From Burkholderia cenocepacia (GTDB taxonomy: Bacteria; Pseudomonadota; Gammaproteobacteria; Burkholderiales; Burkholderiaceae): a DNA stretch of 64,000 nt. The number at the start of each line of letters is the position of its first letter. Position 1 is the first letter of the stretch. The translations under genes and the position numbers were made by a program. A model generated the notes under the pieces. The model saw nothing but the letters and a program-made list of their open reading frames with translations. It was not told the DNA's origin and did not search any database. Location of the stretch: NCBI RefSeq assembly GCF_900446215.1, contig NZ_UAQZ01000001.1:1116001-1180000 (forward strand). The letters are read 5' to 3'. Below, piece by piece: positions 17,330 to 25,788 of this stretch.

Positions 17330-20300
17330 GTGCTACCGACCGCGTCTCACCCCGCCGTCCGCCCGGACGCACCAGAACCGTCGAAGCGCGCGGCGCCTTT
17401 CGCGACGCTCGCCGGCAAATGGCATTACCGGCTCGGCGCGCTGCTCGGCGAAGGCGGCAACGGCGTGGTGTTTCGGGCGACCTGCGACGAGACGGGGCAC
17501 GCCGTCGCGCTCAAGCTGATGCGCGACGACGCCGCGCTGGTCGCGCCGGAGCGGATGCGACGGCGGGCACGCTTTCGGCGCGAGACGAGCCTGTGCGAGG
17601 CGCTGCGGCATCCGAACATCGTGGCGCTGCTGGACCAGGGCGAGGCGCCCGACGGGCGGCTGTTCGCCGTATTCGAACTGGTCGAGGGCCGGACGGTGCG
17701 CGACCGGCTCGCGGCGGACGGGCCGCTGTCGGCCATCGACACCGGGCGGCTGATGACGCAGGTGCTCGACGCGCTCGCGGCCGCCCATCGGCGCGGCATC
17801 GTGCATCGCGATCTGAAGCCGCAGAACATCGTGATCGCGATGGCCGACGACGGGCCGCACGCGAAGCTGCTCGATTTCGGCATCGGCGCGTTGCTGCCCG
17901 GCACCGAAGACATCGCGCGCCAGACCGCGACGCTCGCGACCGAGGTGCTCGGTTCGCCGCCCTACTGCGCGCCCGAGCAGTTGCGCAACGAGCCGCCGAC
18001 GCCCGCCAGCGACCTGTATGCGTGGGGCCTGATCGTGATCGAATGCCTGACGGGCGAGGTCGTCATGCAAGGCGCAAGCGTGGCCGAGATCCTCTATCAG
18101 CAACTGAGCCCGGTGGATGTGGCGCTCCCGCCGTCGATCGCGGCGCTGCCGCTCGGCGCGGTGCTGCGGCATGCGCTGAACAAGAATCCGCGGCAGCGCG
18201 CCGCGTCGGCCGAGGCGCTCGCGGCGCAGTTTCGTGCGCTCAACTTCGCCGCGCTCGTCGGCCAGTTCGACGCCGGTCGCGCCGGCCGGCACGCGCGTTC
18301 GCGACCGCTTGCGCCGCGCGGCGAGACGATCGCGGAGGTGGGCGAGTACCGGCAGATCACCACCCTGTGCTGCTGCGTGACGATCGCCGGAGAGGGCCGC
18401 CGGCGCCATGCCGGAACCGAGCACGGGATGGTGCTCGACGGCTACGAGGAACAGTGGCTGACGAAGTGCGCCGATATCGCCGTCGGTTACGGCGCGCATG
18501 TGGGCGGACGGCTCGGCGACACGCTGCTGTTCCATTTCGGCCTGCAAGGCGACATCGACCGGCCCGCCCGCCGGGCAGTGCGGGCGGCGCTCGACATGGT
18601 GCGCGTCGCCGAGCGCGCGCGGCTGCCGGTGCCGCCGGCCGCCGGCGGCCGTGCTGCTGCCGGCGCGGAAGAAGGCTGGCGGGTCGAAGTGGCCGCCGCG
18701 ATTCACGTCGGGCAGGTGCTCGCGCAGGCGTCGCACATGTCGGGCGTGTCGACGCCCGCCGCGGCATCGCGGCTGTTGCGGCTGGCCGGTCCGGGACAGA
18801 TTCTGATCAGCGACGATGCGCGGCTCGTGCTCGAACGGCATGCCGATTCGCGGCCGACCGCGTTGCGGCTCGCGCGCGCGGGTGTCGTGTCGCAGCCGGT
18901 TCATGAACTGCTCGGCGAGCGGCACGCCGATACGCCGTTCGATTCGCTCGATGCCGGCAGGCGCACGCCCATGGTGGGCCGCGCGCGCGAGCTCGACGCG
19001 TTGCTGCGCGCGTGGCAGGACACGCACGAGCGGCATCGTCGCGCGAGGCGCGGCGAGCCGGCGCCGCCCGGCGTGCCGCGGCTGGTGATCGGCGATGCGG
19101 GCTTCGGCAAGTCGCGGCTCGTGCACGAGCTGTGCGAGGCCGTGCGGACCCGCGGCCATGCCTTCGCGCAGTGCGGCTGCCTGCCCGAACGCGAGAACCA
19201 CGCGTTGTTTCCGGTCCTGCGGTTCATCGCCGCGCACTGGCAGGTCGACGCCGATCGCGCGCCCGGCGCGGCGCTCGCGGCGATCGACGCGATGATCGCG
19301 CCGCTCGATTGCGACCATGCGGCGGCGCGTGTCGCGCTCGCGACCTGGCTCGGGCTGCCCTGCGATGCGAACGGGCTGCTGTGGTCGAGCGCGCGCGAGC
19401 AGCACGCGCTGTTCGACGTCCTCGAGCAACTGATCGTGTCGCTCGGCAACGGCGCGCCGGTGCTGCTCGTGATCGAGGACGTTCAGTGGCTCGATCGCTC
19501 GACCGAGGAGTTTCTCGCGTATCTGCAGCACTCGCCGCGCGCAGCGGCACTGTGCATCGTGCTCACGTCGCGCCCCGACAAGCTCGCGCGCTGGCGCGGC
19601 GCGACCGATCGCGTGGTGCTGCGCCGCCTGCCGCGCGACGACGCACAACGTCTGATGTCGGCGCATCTGGGCCCGGGCGCGTTCGATCCGGTGTGGCTCG
19701 ACCGGCTCGCCGATCGCACCGCCGGCATTCCGCTGTTCATCGAGGCCGTCGCGCGCGAGCTGAAGGTGAGCGGCGCGGACGGTCCGCTCGCGGGGCCTGC
19801 GGCAACGGACCCGTATCCGCTGCCGCTCAGCCTCGGTGGCATGCTCGGCCTGGCCTTCGACCGGATCGACGACGCGCGCGACACCGCGCAGCTCGCCGCG
19901 ACCATCGGGCTCGAAGTGGATGCGCAATTGCTCGCCGACGCGTCGCCGCACGATCGGGTCACGCTCGACGCGCATCTGCGGCTGCTGCTCGAGGAGCGGA
20001 TCGTGTATGCGCAACATCGGCGCGACCGCGTGTTCTATGCGTTCCGCCATGCGCTGATTCGCGACGCCGCATACGAATCGATGCCGCCCGCGGTGCGGCG
20101 CGGCAACCACGCGCGCATCGGCCGTGCGCTGCTCGCGCAGGCCGATCGCGGCGCCGGGGCGCATGCGTTCGGCGTCGCCGGACATTTCGCACGCGCCGGC
20201 GCGTGCGCGGACGCGATCGCGCACGGCATCGACGCGGCGCGCCGCGCGCTCGAACGTTCGCGATACGACGATGCGATCCGTTACGGGCAGGCCGTGCTCG

Positions 20301-21361
20301 ATTGGCTCGCCACCGCCGATCACGCGCAGCGCGAGCACGACCGCGCGCGCATCCGCGCCACGTTGACGCACGCGACGATGGCGCGCTTCGGCTGGGCCGA
20401 TGCGCAGGTACGCGAGCATGCGGAACAGTTGCTGCGGCAGACGCAGACGCTCGACGACCCGGAGCTCGAGATCAGCGCGTTGTGGACGCTGTCGACCTAC
20501 TACCACGTCGCCGGCGACCGCGCGACCGTGCGCCGGATCGGCAAGCGGCTCGACACGCTCGCGACCGAGCGCGGCGAGGCGGGCGTGCAGGTCGCGGCGG
20601 ACGCGATGCGCGGCATGAGCCTGTGGGTCGACGGCGACTATGCGCGCGCGCGTGCCGCGTTCGACGCGGTGCTGGCCGGTTACGACGTGCGACGCGACGC
20701 GGGGCACCGGCGCATCCTGGGGCTCGATACGCGCGCATGGACGATGGCGTCGCTCGCCAGCGTGCGCTGGTGCATGGACGACGATCCTCAGCCGGCGCTC
20801 GCGATGGCGCACGAAGCCGTGTATCGCGCGACCTGCCTCGATCATCTGCCGACGCTCGGCGTCACGATGATGTACCTCGCGCGCACGCATCAGCTCGCGG
20901 GCGATCGCGACGCGGCGCGAGCGGTGTCCGAGGCGATTCTCCGCCTCGCGGACGCGCACCGGCTGCGCGCGGTCGGGCACTACGCCGCGATCATTCACGC
21001 GTGGACGCAACGCGATCGCGCGGGCGTCGTCGCGCATCTCGACGCGCAGCGGCAGTCGGGCGGCCTGCTTGGGCTGACCTACTACGCGTCGCTGCTGGCC
21101 GAACTGGATGCCGAACGCGGCGACCATGACGCGGCGCTCGCGCAGATCGGGCAGTGCCTCGCCTGGTGCGAATCGAGCGGCGAACGGTATTACGAAGCAC
21201 AACTATTGCTGAAACAGAGCGAGTACTTGTGCCGGGCCGATCCGCGTTGCGGCGGCGTGGCCGCGCTGGACGCATGCCGGCGCGCAGTCGAAATTGCAAC
21301 GACGGCGGGCATGGGCCGCATCGCCAGGCTCGCCGAAGCGACGTTGCAGTCGTTGCCGTAA
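17330..21361 (+). CDS. Ser/Thr kinase / cyclase-like / AAA ATPase fusion of a TOMM system
   Basis: A 1343-residue multidomain protein. Residues ~35-300 are a Hanks kinase: GEGGNGVVF loop, VALKLM lysine, HRDLKPQN catalytic loop (~159), DFGIG and APEQ. Residues ~340-530 are a class III cyclase homology domain that looks inactive: the metal-binding Asp is replaced (ITTLCCCVTIAG). Residues ~550-1000 are an AAA-type NTPase with Walker A GDAGFGKS (~588) and Walker B VLLVIEDVQWLD. The rest is TPR-like helices. This matches the known 'TOMM system kinase/cyclase fusion' family of about 1350 residues found beside two-chain TOMM genes. The GTG at 17330 has GGGAGA upstream; GTG 17309 is the alternative. 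Confidence 0.85.
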   Translation: MLPTASHPAVRPDAPEPSKRAAPFATLAGKWHYRLGALLGEGGNGVVFRATCDETGHAVALKLMRDDAALVAPERMRRRARFRRETSLCEALRHPNIVALLDQGEAPDGRLFAVFELVEGRTVRDRLAADGPLSAIDTGRLMTQVLDALAAAHRRGIVHRDLKPQNIVIAMADDGPHAKLLDFGIGALLPGTEDIARQTATLATEVLGSPPYCAPEQLRNEPPTPASDLYAWGLIVIECLTGEVVMQGASVAEILYQQLSPVDVALPPSIAALPLGAVLRHALNKNPRQRAASAEALAAQFRALNFAALVGQFDAGRAGRHARSRPLAPRGETIAEVGEYRQITTLCCCVTIAGEGRRRHAGTEHGMVLDGYEEQWLTKCADIAVGYGAHVGGRLGDTLLFHFGLQGDIDRPARRAVRAALDMVRVAERARLPVPPAAGGRAAAGAEEGWRVEVAAAIHVGQVLAQASHMSGVSTPAAASRLLRLAGPGQILISDDARLVLERHADSRPTALRLARAGVVSQPVHELLGERHADTPFDSLDAGRRTPMVGRARELDALLRAWQDTHERHRRARRGEPAPPGVPRLVIGDAGFGKSRLVHELCEAVRTRGHAFAQCGCLPERENHALFPVLRFIAAHWQVDADRAPGAALAAIDAMIAPLDCDHAAARVALATWLGLPCDANGLLWSSAREQHALFDVLEQLIVSLGNGAPVLLVIEDVQWLDRSTEEFLAYLQHSPRAAALCIVLTSRPDKLARWRGATDRVVLRRLPRDDAQRLMSAHLGPGAFDPVWLDRLADRTAGIPLFIEAVARELKVSGADGPLAGPAATDPYPLPLSLGGMLGLAFDRIDDARDTAQLAATIGLEVDAQLLADASPHDRVTLDAHLRLLLEERIVYAQHRRDRVFYAFRHALIRDAAYESMPPAVRRGNHARIGRALLAQADRGAGAHAFGVAGHFARAGACADAIAHGIDAARRALERSRYDDAIRYGQAVLDWLATADHAQREHDRARIRATLTHATMARFGWADAQVREHAEQLLRQTQTLDDPELEISALWTLSTYYHVAGDRATVRRIGKRLDTLATERGEAGVQVAADAMRGMSLWVDGDYARARAAFDAVLAGYDVRRDAGHRRILGLDTRAWTMASLASVRWCMDDDPQPALAMAHEAVYRATCLDHLPTLGVTMMYLARTHQLAGDRDAARAVSEAILRLADAHRLRAVGHYAAIIHAWTQRDRAGVVAHLDAQRQSGGLLGLTYYASLLAELDAERGDHDAALAQIGQCLAWCESSGERYYEAQLLLKQSEYLCRADPRCGGVAALDACRRAVEIATTAGMGRIARLAEATLQSLP

Positions 21362-21394
21362 GCAGTTCAAACCGTCATTCAGGAGAGCAGACCG

Positions 21395-21739
21395 ATGAGC
21401 AAGGATCTTCGATTACCGACGTACGAACAGTTTCTCGAATACCGCGCGACCGTCATCCGGGCGATCGCCCTCGCGTGGCATTCGCCGGCGTTTCTCGACA
21501 AGCTCGAGGCCGATCCGGTCCACGCATTGCGCGAGCAGTTCGACTATCACTTCCCGTTCAAGCTCGACCTGAAGGTGCAGCTCAAATCGTCGGAATGGAC
21601 GCCGACCGTCAACGGCGACTGGACGGCCGGCCAGAAAAACAGGCTCACGCTGTACCTGCCGCCCGCGCCCGCCGACGAGACGCAGTTCGCGCAGGCGCTG
21701 GCCGCGTACAACGCGGACCACATCACCATCATGGAATGA
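21395..21739 (+). CDS. TOMM precursor-family peptide without cysteines (chain 1)
   Basis: A 114-residue peptide of the two-chain TOMM precursor family with a nitrile-hydratase-alpha-like leader. Residues 16-46 (EYRATVIRAIALAWHSPAF...) are the leader helices. It is a clear paralogue of the next gene; EYRATVIRAIALAWHSPAF aligns with EFQKVYLRAIALSWRDPAF. It contains no cysteine at all, and its tail reads ALAAYNADHITIME, where the partner has a Cys-rich end. It may be a helper chain, a leader-only scaffold or an inactive copy. AGGAGAG precedes the ATG, 33 bases after the kinase stop. Confidence 0.85.
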   Translation: MSKDLRLPTYEQFLEYRATVIRAIALAWHSPAFLDKLEADPVHALREQFDYHFPFKLDLKVQLKSSEWTPTVNGDWTAGQKNRLTLYLPPAPADETQFAQALAAYNADHITIME

Positions 21740-21755
21740 CTCCGGGGAAACCGAC

Positions 21756-22118
21756 ATGGCAAAGGACAACGCGAATCCGACGCTCGAATCGATGCTGGAG
21801 TTTCAGAAGGTCTATCTGCGTGCGATCGCGCTTTCGTGGCGCGACCCGGCGTTCAAGACCGAATTGCTGGACCGGCCGCTGGATACGCTCGCGAAATACT
21901 TCGGCTATCAGTGCCCGTGGATCATCGACATCGACATCGAGAAGACGGGCGGCGATCATGGCTGGACGAGCGACGGGAAAGGCGGCGGGAGCTGGAACCT
22001 GCCGCGCAACGTGATGACGGTCGGCATACCGGAGCAGCCGGCGCACCTGGACGAGGAGGCCGTAGCGCTCGCGGCCTACTGCGACGCGGGGCCGTGTTAC
22101 CTGTTCACCTGCTGTTGA
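21756..22118 (+). CDS. Two-chain TOMM precursor with Cys-rich core (chain 2)
   Basis: A 120-residue precursor. A nitrile-hydratase-like leader (residues ~14-60: LRAIALSWRDPAF, LLDRPLDTLAKYFGY) is followed by a Gly/Ser-rich middle (GGDHGWTSDGKGGGSW). The C-terminus YCDAGPCYLFTCC holds cysteines 109, 114, 119 and 120 and threonine 118. These are natural targets for conversion to thiazolines or oxazolines by the adjacent cyclodehydratase. No Gly-Gly or other leader-cleavage site is obvious. The gene sits 16 bases after chain 1 and is followed by a hairpin before the enzyme gene. Confidence 0.88.
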   Translation: MAKDNANPTLESMLEFQKVYLRAIALSWRDPAFKTELLDRPLDTLAKYFGYQCPWIIDIDIEKTGGDHGWTSDGKGGGSWNLPRNVMTVGIPEQPAHLDEEAVALAAYCDAGPCYLFTCC

Positions 22119-22146
22119 CCGGGCGCGGCCGACCCGCGCACCGTCA

Positions 22147-22175
22147 CGCGGCCCGGAGCGGTTGCCCGGGCCGCG
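22147..22175 (+). terminator. Hairpin between TOMM precursors and cyclodehydratase
   Basis: CGCGGCCCGG (22147-22156) pairs perfectly with CCGGGCCGCG (22166-22175) around a 9-base loop, 28 bases after the precursor stop. Only a short T run (TTTG) follows a few bases later. It probably acts as an attenuator or 3'-stabiliser that lets peptide mRNA exceed enzyme mRNA, as is common in peptide natural-product operons. Confidence 0.6.
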
Positions 22176-22211
22176 CGACGTTTGTCCGACCCGTCGCACG
22201 GAGCCCGACGC

Positions 22212-24452
22212 ATGCTCGATGACCTTTCGCGCGTATTGCGCTTCAAGCCGCACTTGCTCGTGCTCGATGCCGGGCCCGATACGCTGTTCGTCGTCGACGA
22301 ATTCAAGCGCGCGATGCTGTCCGGCGCGATCTTCGTGCGGATCGCCGCGTGCCTGCGGGCCCGCATGACGATTGCCGAGATCGTGGCGTCGCTGGCCGGC
22401 ACGTTCGGCGAATGGGACGTGCTCGCGCGGCTCGACCATCTGGTGCGGCGCGGCTACGTGCGCGCCGATCCGCCGCACGGCGACGATGCGGCGCGCGGCT
22501 ATTTCGAGCGCGCCGGGCTCGACGGCGACGCGGCGTGCGCGCGCGTCGCGCAACTGCGGGTCGCGGTGGAGACGTTCGGTGCGGACGGCGCGCCGCTCCG
22601 GCGCGCGCTCGACACGGCCTGTATCGGCATCGCCAAGGAAGCCGAACTGACCGTCGCGATCGTCGATACGCACGACCGCGACGATCTCGCCGCATGCGCC
22701 GCCCGCGTGGCGGCGCGCGGCGGTGCGCTGCTCGTCGTCGCGGCCGGCGGTGTGCAGACGCTGATCGGGCCGTTGCTGGCCGGCGGCGTCGACGCGCTTG
22801 CCGATGCGCCGTGCGTCGAATGCGTGCGCTACTGGATTCGCGTTAACCGGCCGGTCGAGGCGCTGCTGGCGCGCCATCATGGCCGCGACGCGAAGCACGT
22901 GCCGCCGGCAGCCTCGCGAGCCGGGGCCGCGGCGGCGGCCGCGCTCGTGGCCGCGACGGTCGAGCAGATCGCGGTCAACCGCGCGGTCGCGGAGCGTTCG
23001 CAAACGCATATCGTCGCGCAGCGCCTCGATACGCTGACCGTCGAACGGCACCGCGTGGTCAGGCGGCCGCAATGCCCGTGCTGCGGCCATCCCTTGTGGA
23101 TGCGCGAGCAGGCGGCGCGTGCGCCGCGGCTCGCCGCGCCTGCGCCGCTGGCGCGCGCGGACGGCGGCTACCGGACCGCCGATCCGCAGCAGGTGTTCGC
23201 GCGCCACGCGCACCTGATCTCGCCGGTCAGCGGCGCGATCGCGTATCTGCATCCGATGCCGAAGCGGCACGCGGGCCTGCGCAAGGTCTATGCGTCGGGC
23301 TTTCTCGTGTGCCCGGCCGCCGTACCGGACAGCAACCGGTTCGACAGGCTCTGCTCCGGCAAGGGGCGCACCGACGAGCAGGCCCGCACCAGCGCGCTGT
23401 GCGAGGCGCTCGAACGCTTCAGCAGCGTGTATCAAGGCGACGAGGCAACGGTGACCGGCAGCATCGACGGCCTGCGCGCCGATCCGGCTTGCGACGCCGA
23501 GCCGATCCACGTGAACGCGCTTCAGCAGTTCAGCGAACGGCAATTCGACGCGCGCGACGCGATCAACGCATTGACGCGCGATGTCCGCAAGCAGGTGCCG
23601 CCGCGCTTCACGTCGCGCGACGTGATCGACTGGACGCCTGCGTGGTCGCTCGTCGACGGTCGGCGCCGTCTCGTGCCGCTGAGCTATTGCTACGCGGAAA
23701 CGCCCGACAGTGCGCGGGCGCCTGCCGCCTGCGTGCACAATCCGAACGGCTGCGCGGCGGGATCGAGCCTCGACGAGGCGATGCTGCAAGGCATGCTCGA
23801 GCTGATCGAGCGCGATGCGGTCGCGATCTGGTGGTACAACCGGATCGAACGCCCCGGCATCGAGCTTGCGAGCTTCGCCGATCCGTACTTCGACGCGCTC
23901 GTGCACGAATACGCAGCGTTCGGATGGCGTGTGTGGGCGCTCGACATCACCACCGATCTCACGGTGCCGACCGTGGCCGCGCTCGCGGAAAATCTGCAGG
24001 ACGGACGTTTCTCGATCGGTTTCGGTTGTCATCCTGATGGCAGGATCGCGGTGCAGCGGGCGCTGACCGAGGTCAACCAGTTGCTCGATATCGCGGCGGA
24101 TGCGCCCGATCCGTGGGATCGCGACATGCTTTCGTCGACGGGATTTCTGTATCCGGCGCCAGGCACGCCCGCCACGACGCATTCGACGTGGCAGCCGCTC
24201 GATATCGCGTCGTTGCCGGCGGCGATCGCGCATTGTGTCGGGCGGATCGCGGCGGCCGGGATGGACGTGCTCGTCGTCGACAAGACGCGGCCCGACATCG
24301 GGTTGTCCGTGGTGCAGGTGATCGCGCCCGGGCTGTGCCATTTCTGGCCGCGTTTCGGCGCGCGGCGGCTTTATTCGGTTCCGGTGGCACTGGGTTGGCG
24401 TGCGCGGCCGTGCGACGAAACGGCGCTGAATCCGGCGCTGCTGTTTCTGTGA
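22212..24452 (+). CDS. Fused C-D TOMM cyclodehydratase (RRE/E1-like + YcaO)
   Basis: A 746-residue enzyme that would use ATP to cyclise Cys/Ser/Thr side chains of the precursor into azolines. Residues 1-75 resemble a PqqD-like RRE leader-binding winged helix. Residues ~80-370 are the docking (C) part, with likely zinc cysteines CVEC (201, 204) and CPCC (288-291). Residues ~370-746 are YcaO, with ATP/Mg motifs RTSALCEALERFSS (~392), LDEAMLQGMLELIERDAVAIWWYNR and QRALTEVNQ. It ends NPALLFL. The ATG at 22212 has GGAG upstream; a TTG at 22182 is possible. No flavin dehydrogenase gene is adjacent, so azolines may not be oxidised. Confidence 0.9.
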   Translation: MLDDLSRVLRFKPHLLVLDAGPDTLFVVDEFKRAMLSGAIFVRIAACLRARMTIAEIVASLAGTFGEWDVLARLDHLVRRGYVRADPPHGDDAARGYFERAGLDGDAACARVAQLRVAVETFGADGAPLRRALDTACIGIAKEAELTVAIVDTHDRDDLAACAARVAARGGALLVVAAGGVQTLIGPLLAGGVDALADAPCVECVRYWIRVNRPVEALLARHHGRDAKHVPPAASRAGAAAAAALVAATVEQIAVNRAVAERSQTHIVAQRLDTLTVERHRVVRRPQCPCCGHPLWMREQAARAPRLAAPAPLARADGGYRTADPQQVFARHAHLISPVSGAIAYLHPMPKRHAGLRKVYASGFLVCPAAVPDSNRFDRLCSGKGRTDEQARTSALCEALERFSSVYQGDEATVTGSIDGLRADPACDAEPIHVNALQQFSERQFDARDAINALTRDVRKQVPPRFTSRDVIDWTPAWSLVDGRRRLVPLSYCYAETPDSARAPAACVHNPNGCAAGSSLDEAMLQGMLELIERDAVAIWWYNRIERPGIELASFADPYFDALVHEYAAFGWRVWALDITTDLTVPTVAALAENLQDGRFSIGFGCHPDGRIAVQRALTEVNQLLDIAADAPDPWDRDMLSSTGFLYPAPGTPATTHSTWQPLDIASLPAAIAHCVGRIAAAGMDVLVVDKTRPDIGLSVVQVIAPGLCHFWPRFGARRLYSVPVALGWRARPCDETALNPALLFL

Positions 24453-24483
24453 CCTACGCGCGCAATCGTGTTGTCGGCGAACC

Positions 24484-24515
24484 GCGCGGGCTGCCTGAGC
24501 GTCGACAGCCCGCGC
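24484..24515. terminator. Shared hairpin between convergent genes
   Basis: GCGCGGGCTG (24484-24493) pairs with CAGCCCGCGC (24506-24515) around a 12-base loop, between the ends of the cyclodehydratase and porin genes. It can end transcription from either side. Confidence 0.6.
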
Positions 24516-24519
24516 CGGA

Positions 24520-25611
24520 TCAGAACCGCGTACTGAACCCCACCCGCGCGATCGACTGCAGCGCGCCGCTCGATGCGCCGTTCGCATCCATCACGCCGTT
24601 GATCTGCGCATTGCTGCCGTGGCTCGCGCGTTGATGCACGCCGGCCACGTACACCATCGTGCGCTTCGACAGCCAGTACTGGACGGCGGCGAGCAACTGG
24701 TGCGCGTGCGCGTTGTCGAGCGTGTCGTTGCCTTTCATGTACGTGTAGCTCGCGCCGATCACCCATACCGGGGACGGCCGCCACGCGGCACCGGCTTCCG
24801 CCGACCACGCCCCCGCGCCGTTCCGCGCGTTGTGCACGGTCGTGACGAGCGCCTTGCCCGTGACCGTGCCGACCGTGTAGTGCACGCCCGCGCCCCAGTT
24901 GCGCACGCTGGTGGGCGGCAGCCCGCCGGCCGCGCCGTATTTCTGGTTCGTATAGGCGGCGCCCGCGCCGAACGGGCCGCGATCGTAGCTTGCGCCGATG
25001 CTGACCGTGTTGTTCGCACCGATCGAGCCCGCGACGTTGCCGAAGCCGTACAGCGCGCCGACAGTCAGGCCCGACAACGACGGGCTCGTGTACTTGACCG
25101 AATTCGCGACGCGATTGCTGCCCGCGACGCGGTCCCAGTCGAATGCGCCGGTCGGGTTGTTCGGCAGCGCGAGCCGGTCGAACGGCCCGTTGCGAAAGCC
25201 GTACAGGCCGACGAGATCCTGCGCGATCTCGCTGCCGCTGGCGGCCAGCGCATCGACCATGAATTCGTACTGGTTGCCGAGCGTCAGCGTGCCGTACCGG
25301 TCGTTCTGCAACCCGACATAGGCCGTGCGCGCGAACAGCCCGCCGCCGATGATCGAGCCGTTGCCGAGCGAATACTGGTTGACGAGCCGGAAGATCGCGC
25401 GCGTGCCCGCGCCGAGATCCTCCTTGCCTTCGAAGCCGAGCAGGTTCGGAAAGAAGATGTTGTCGTCGAATTTCGCGGCGCCGTGGCCGCCCTGGTTGCT
25501 GACGTAGCTGATGCCGGCATCCATCAGCCCGAACATCGTCACGCTGCTCTGGGCGAATGCCGCGGCCGGAAGCGTGCAGACCGCGAGCGCCAGAAAGGTC
25601 TTTTTCGTCAT
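24520..25611 (-). CDS. Gram-negative trimeric porin (OmpC family)
   Basis: A 363-residue outer-membrane porin of the Burkholderia/Bordetella group. A signal peptide (MTKKTFLALAVCTLPAAAFAQ) is cut after AFA. The mature part begins QSSVTMFGLMDAGISYVSNQG and shows alternating beta strands, the conserved LGFEGKEDLGAGTRAIF block, LGNQY, NSVKYTSP and a terminal aromatic residue (VGFSTRF) needed for outer-membrane insertion. It is the last gene of the leftward catabolic set and may let the pathway's substrate cross the outer membrane. Confidence 0.93.
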   Translation of the reverse strand: MTKKTFLALAVCTLPAAAFAQSSVTMFGLMDAGISYVSNQGGHGAAKFDDNIFFPNLLGFEGKEDLGAGTRAIFRLVNQYSLGNGSIIGGGLFARTAYVGLQNDRYGTLTLGNQYEFMVDALAASGSEIAQDLVGLYGFRNGPFDRLALPNNPTGAFDWDRVAGSNRVANSVKYTSPSLSGLTVGALYGFGNVAGSIGANNTVSIGASYDRGPFGAGAAYTNQKYGAAGGLPPTSVRNWGAGVHYTVGTVTGKALVTTVHNARNGAGAWSAEAGAAWRPSPVWVIGASYTYMKGNDTLDNAHAHQLLAAVQYWLSKRTMVYVAGVHQRASHGSNAQINGVMDANGASSGALQSIARVGFSTRF

Positions 25612-25788
25612 CTCCAAAGTGCTCCTCACATGATCCGGTCGAGCCGGATATTTTTTAATGGGACTACTGATTGATATGAAGAAACGGGAACCGGGCGAAC
25701 CCGGTTCGGCGACGGTCACGGGAAGCCGTGACGTGCAACGCGCCTCGGCAGGTCCGCGTCGATCCGTCGATGCGCGGCGTGTCGAGCG

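Noticed and set aside
17670..18930. An active nucleotide cyclase in the kinase fusion
   Set aside because: The domain is recognisable, but the metal-binding position and core GD motif look replaced, so activity is not claimed.
17333..21202. A 1289-codon open frame on the minus strand
   Set aside because: It lies fully opposite the kinase/ATPase gene, is rich in Arg, Ala and His without motifs, and is a by-product of strong GC third-position bias.
21729..24587. A 952-codon open frame on the minus strand
   Set aside because: Opposite the TOMM precursor and cyclodehydratase genes, Arg/Ala-rich, no domain; the plus-strand genes have clear motifs.
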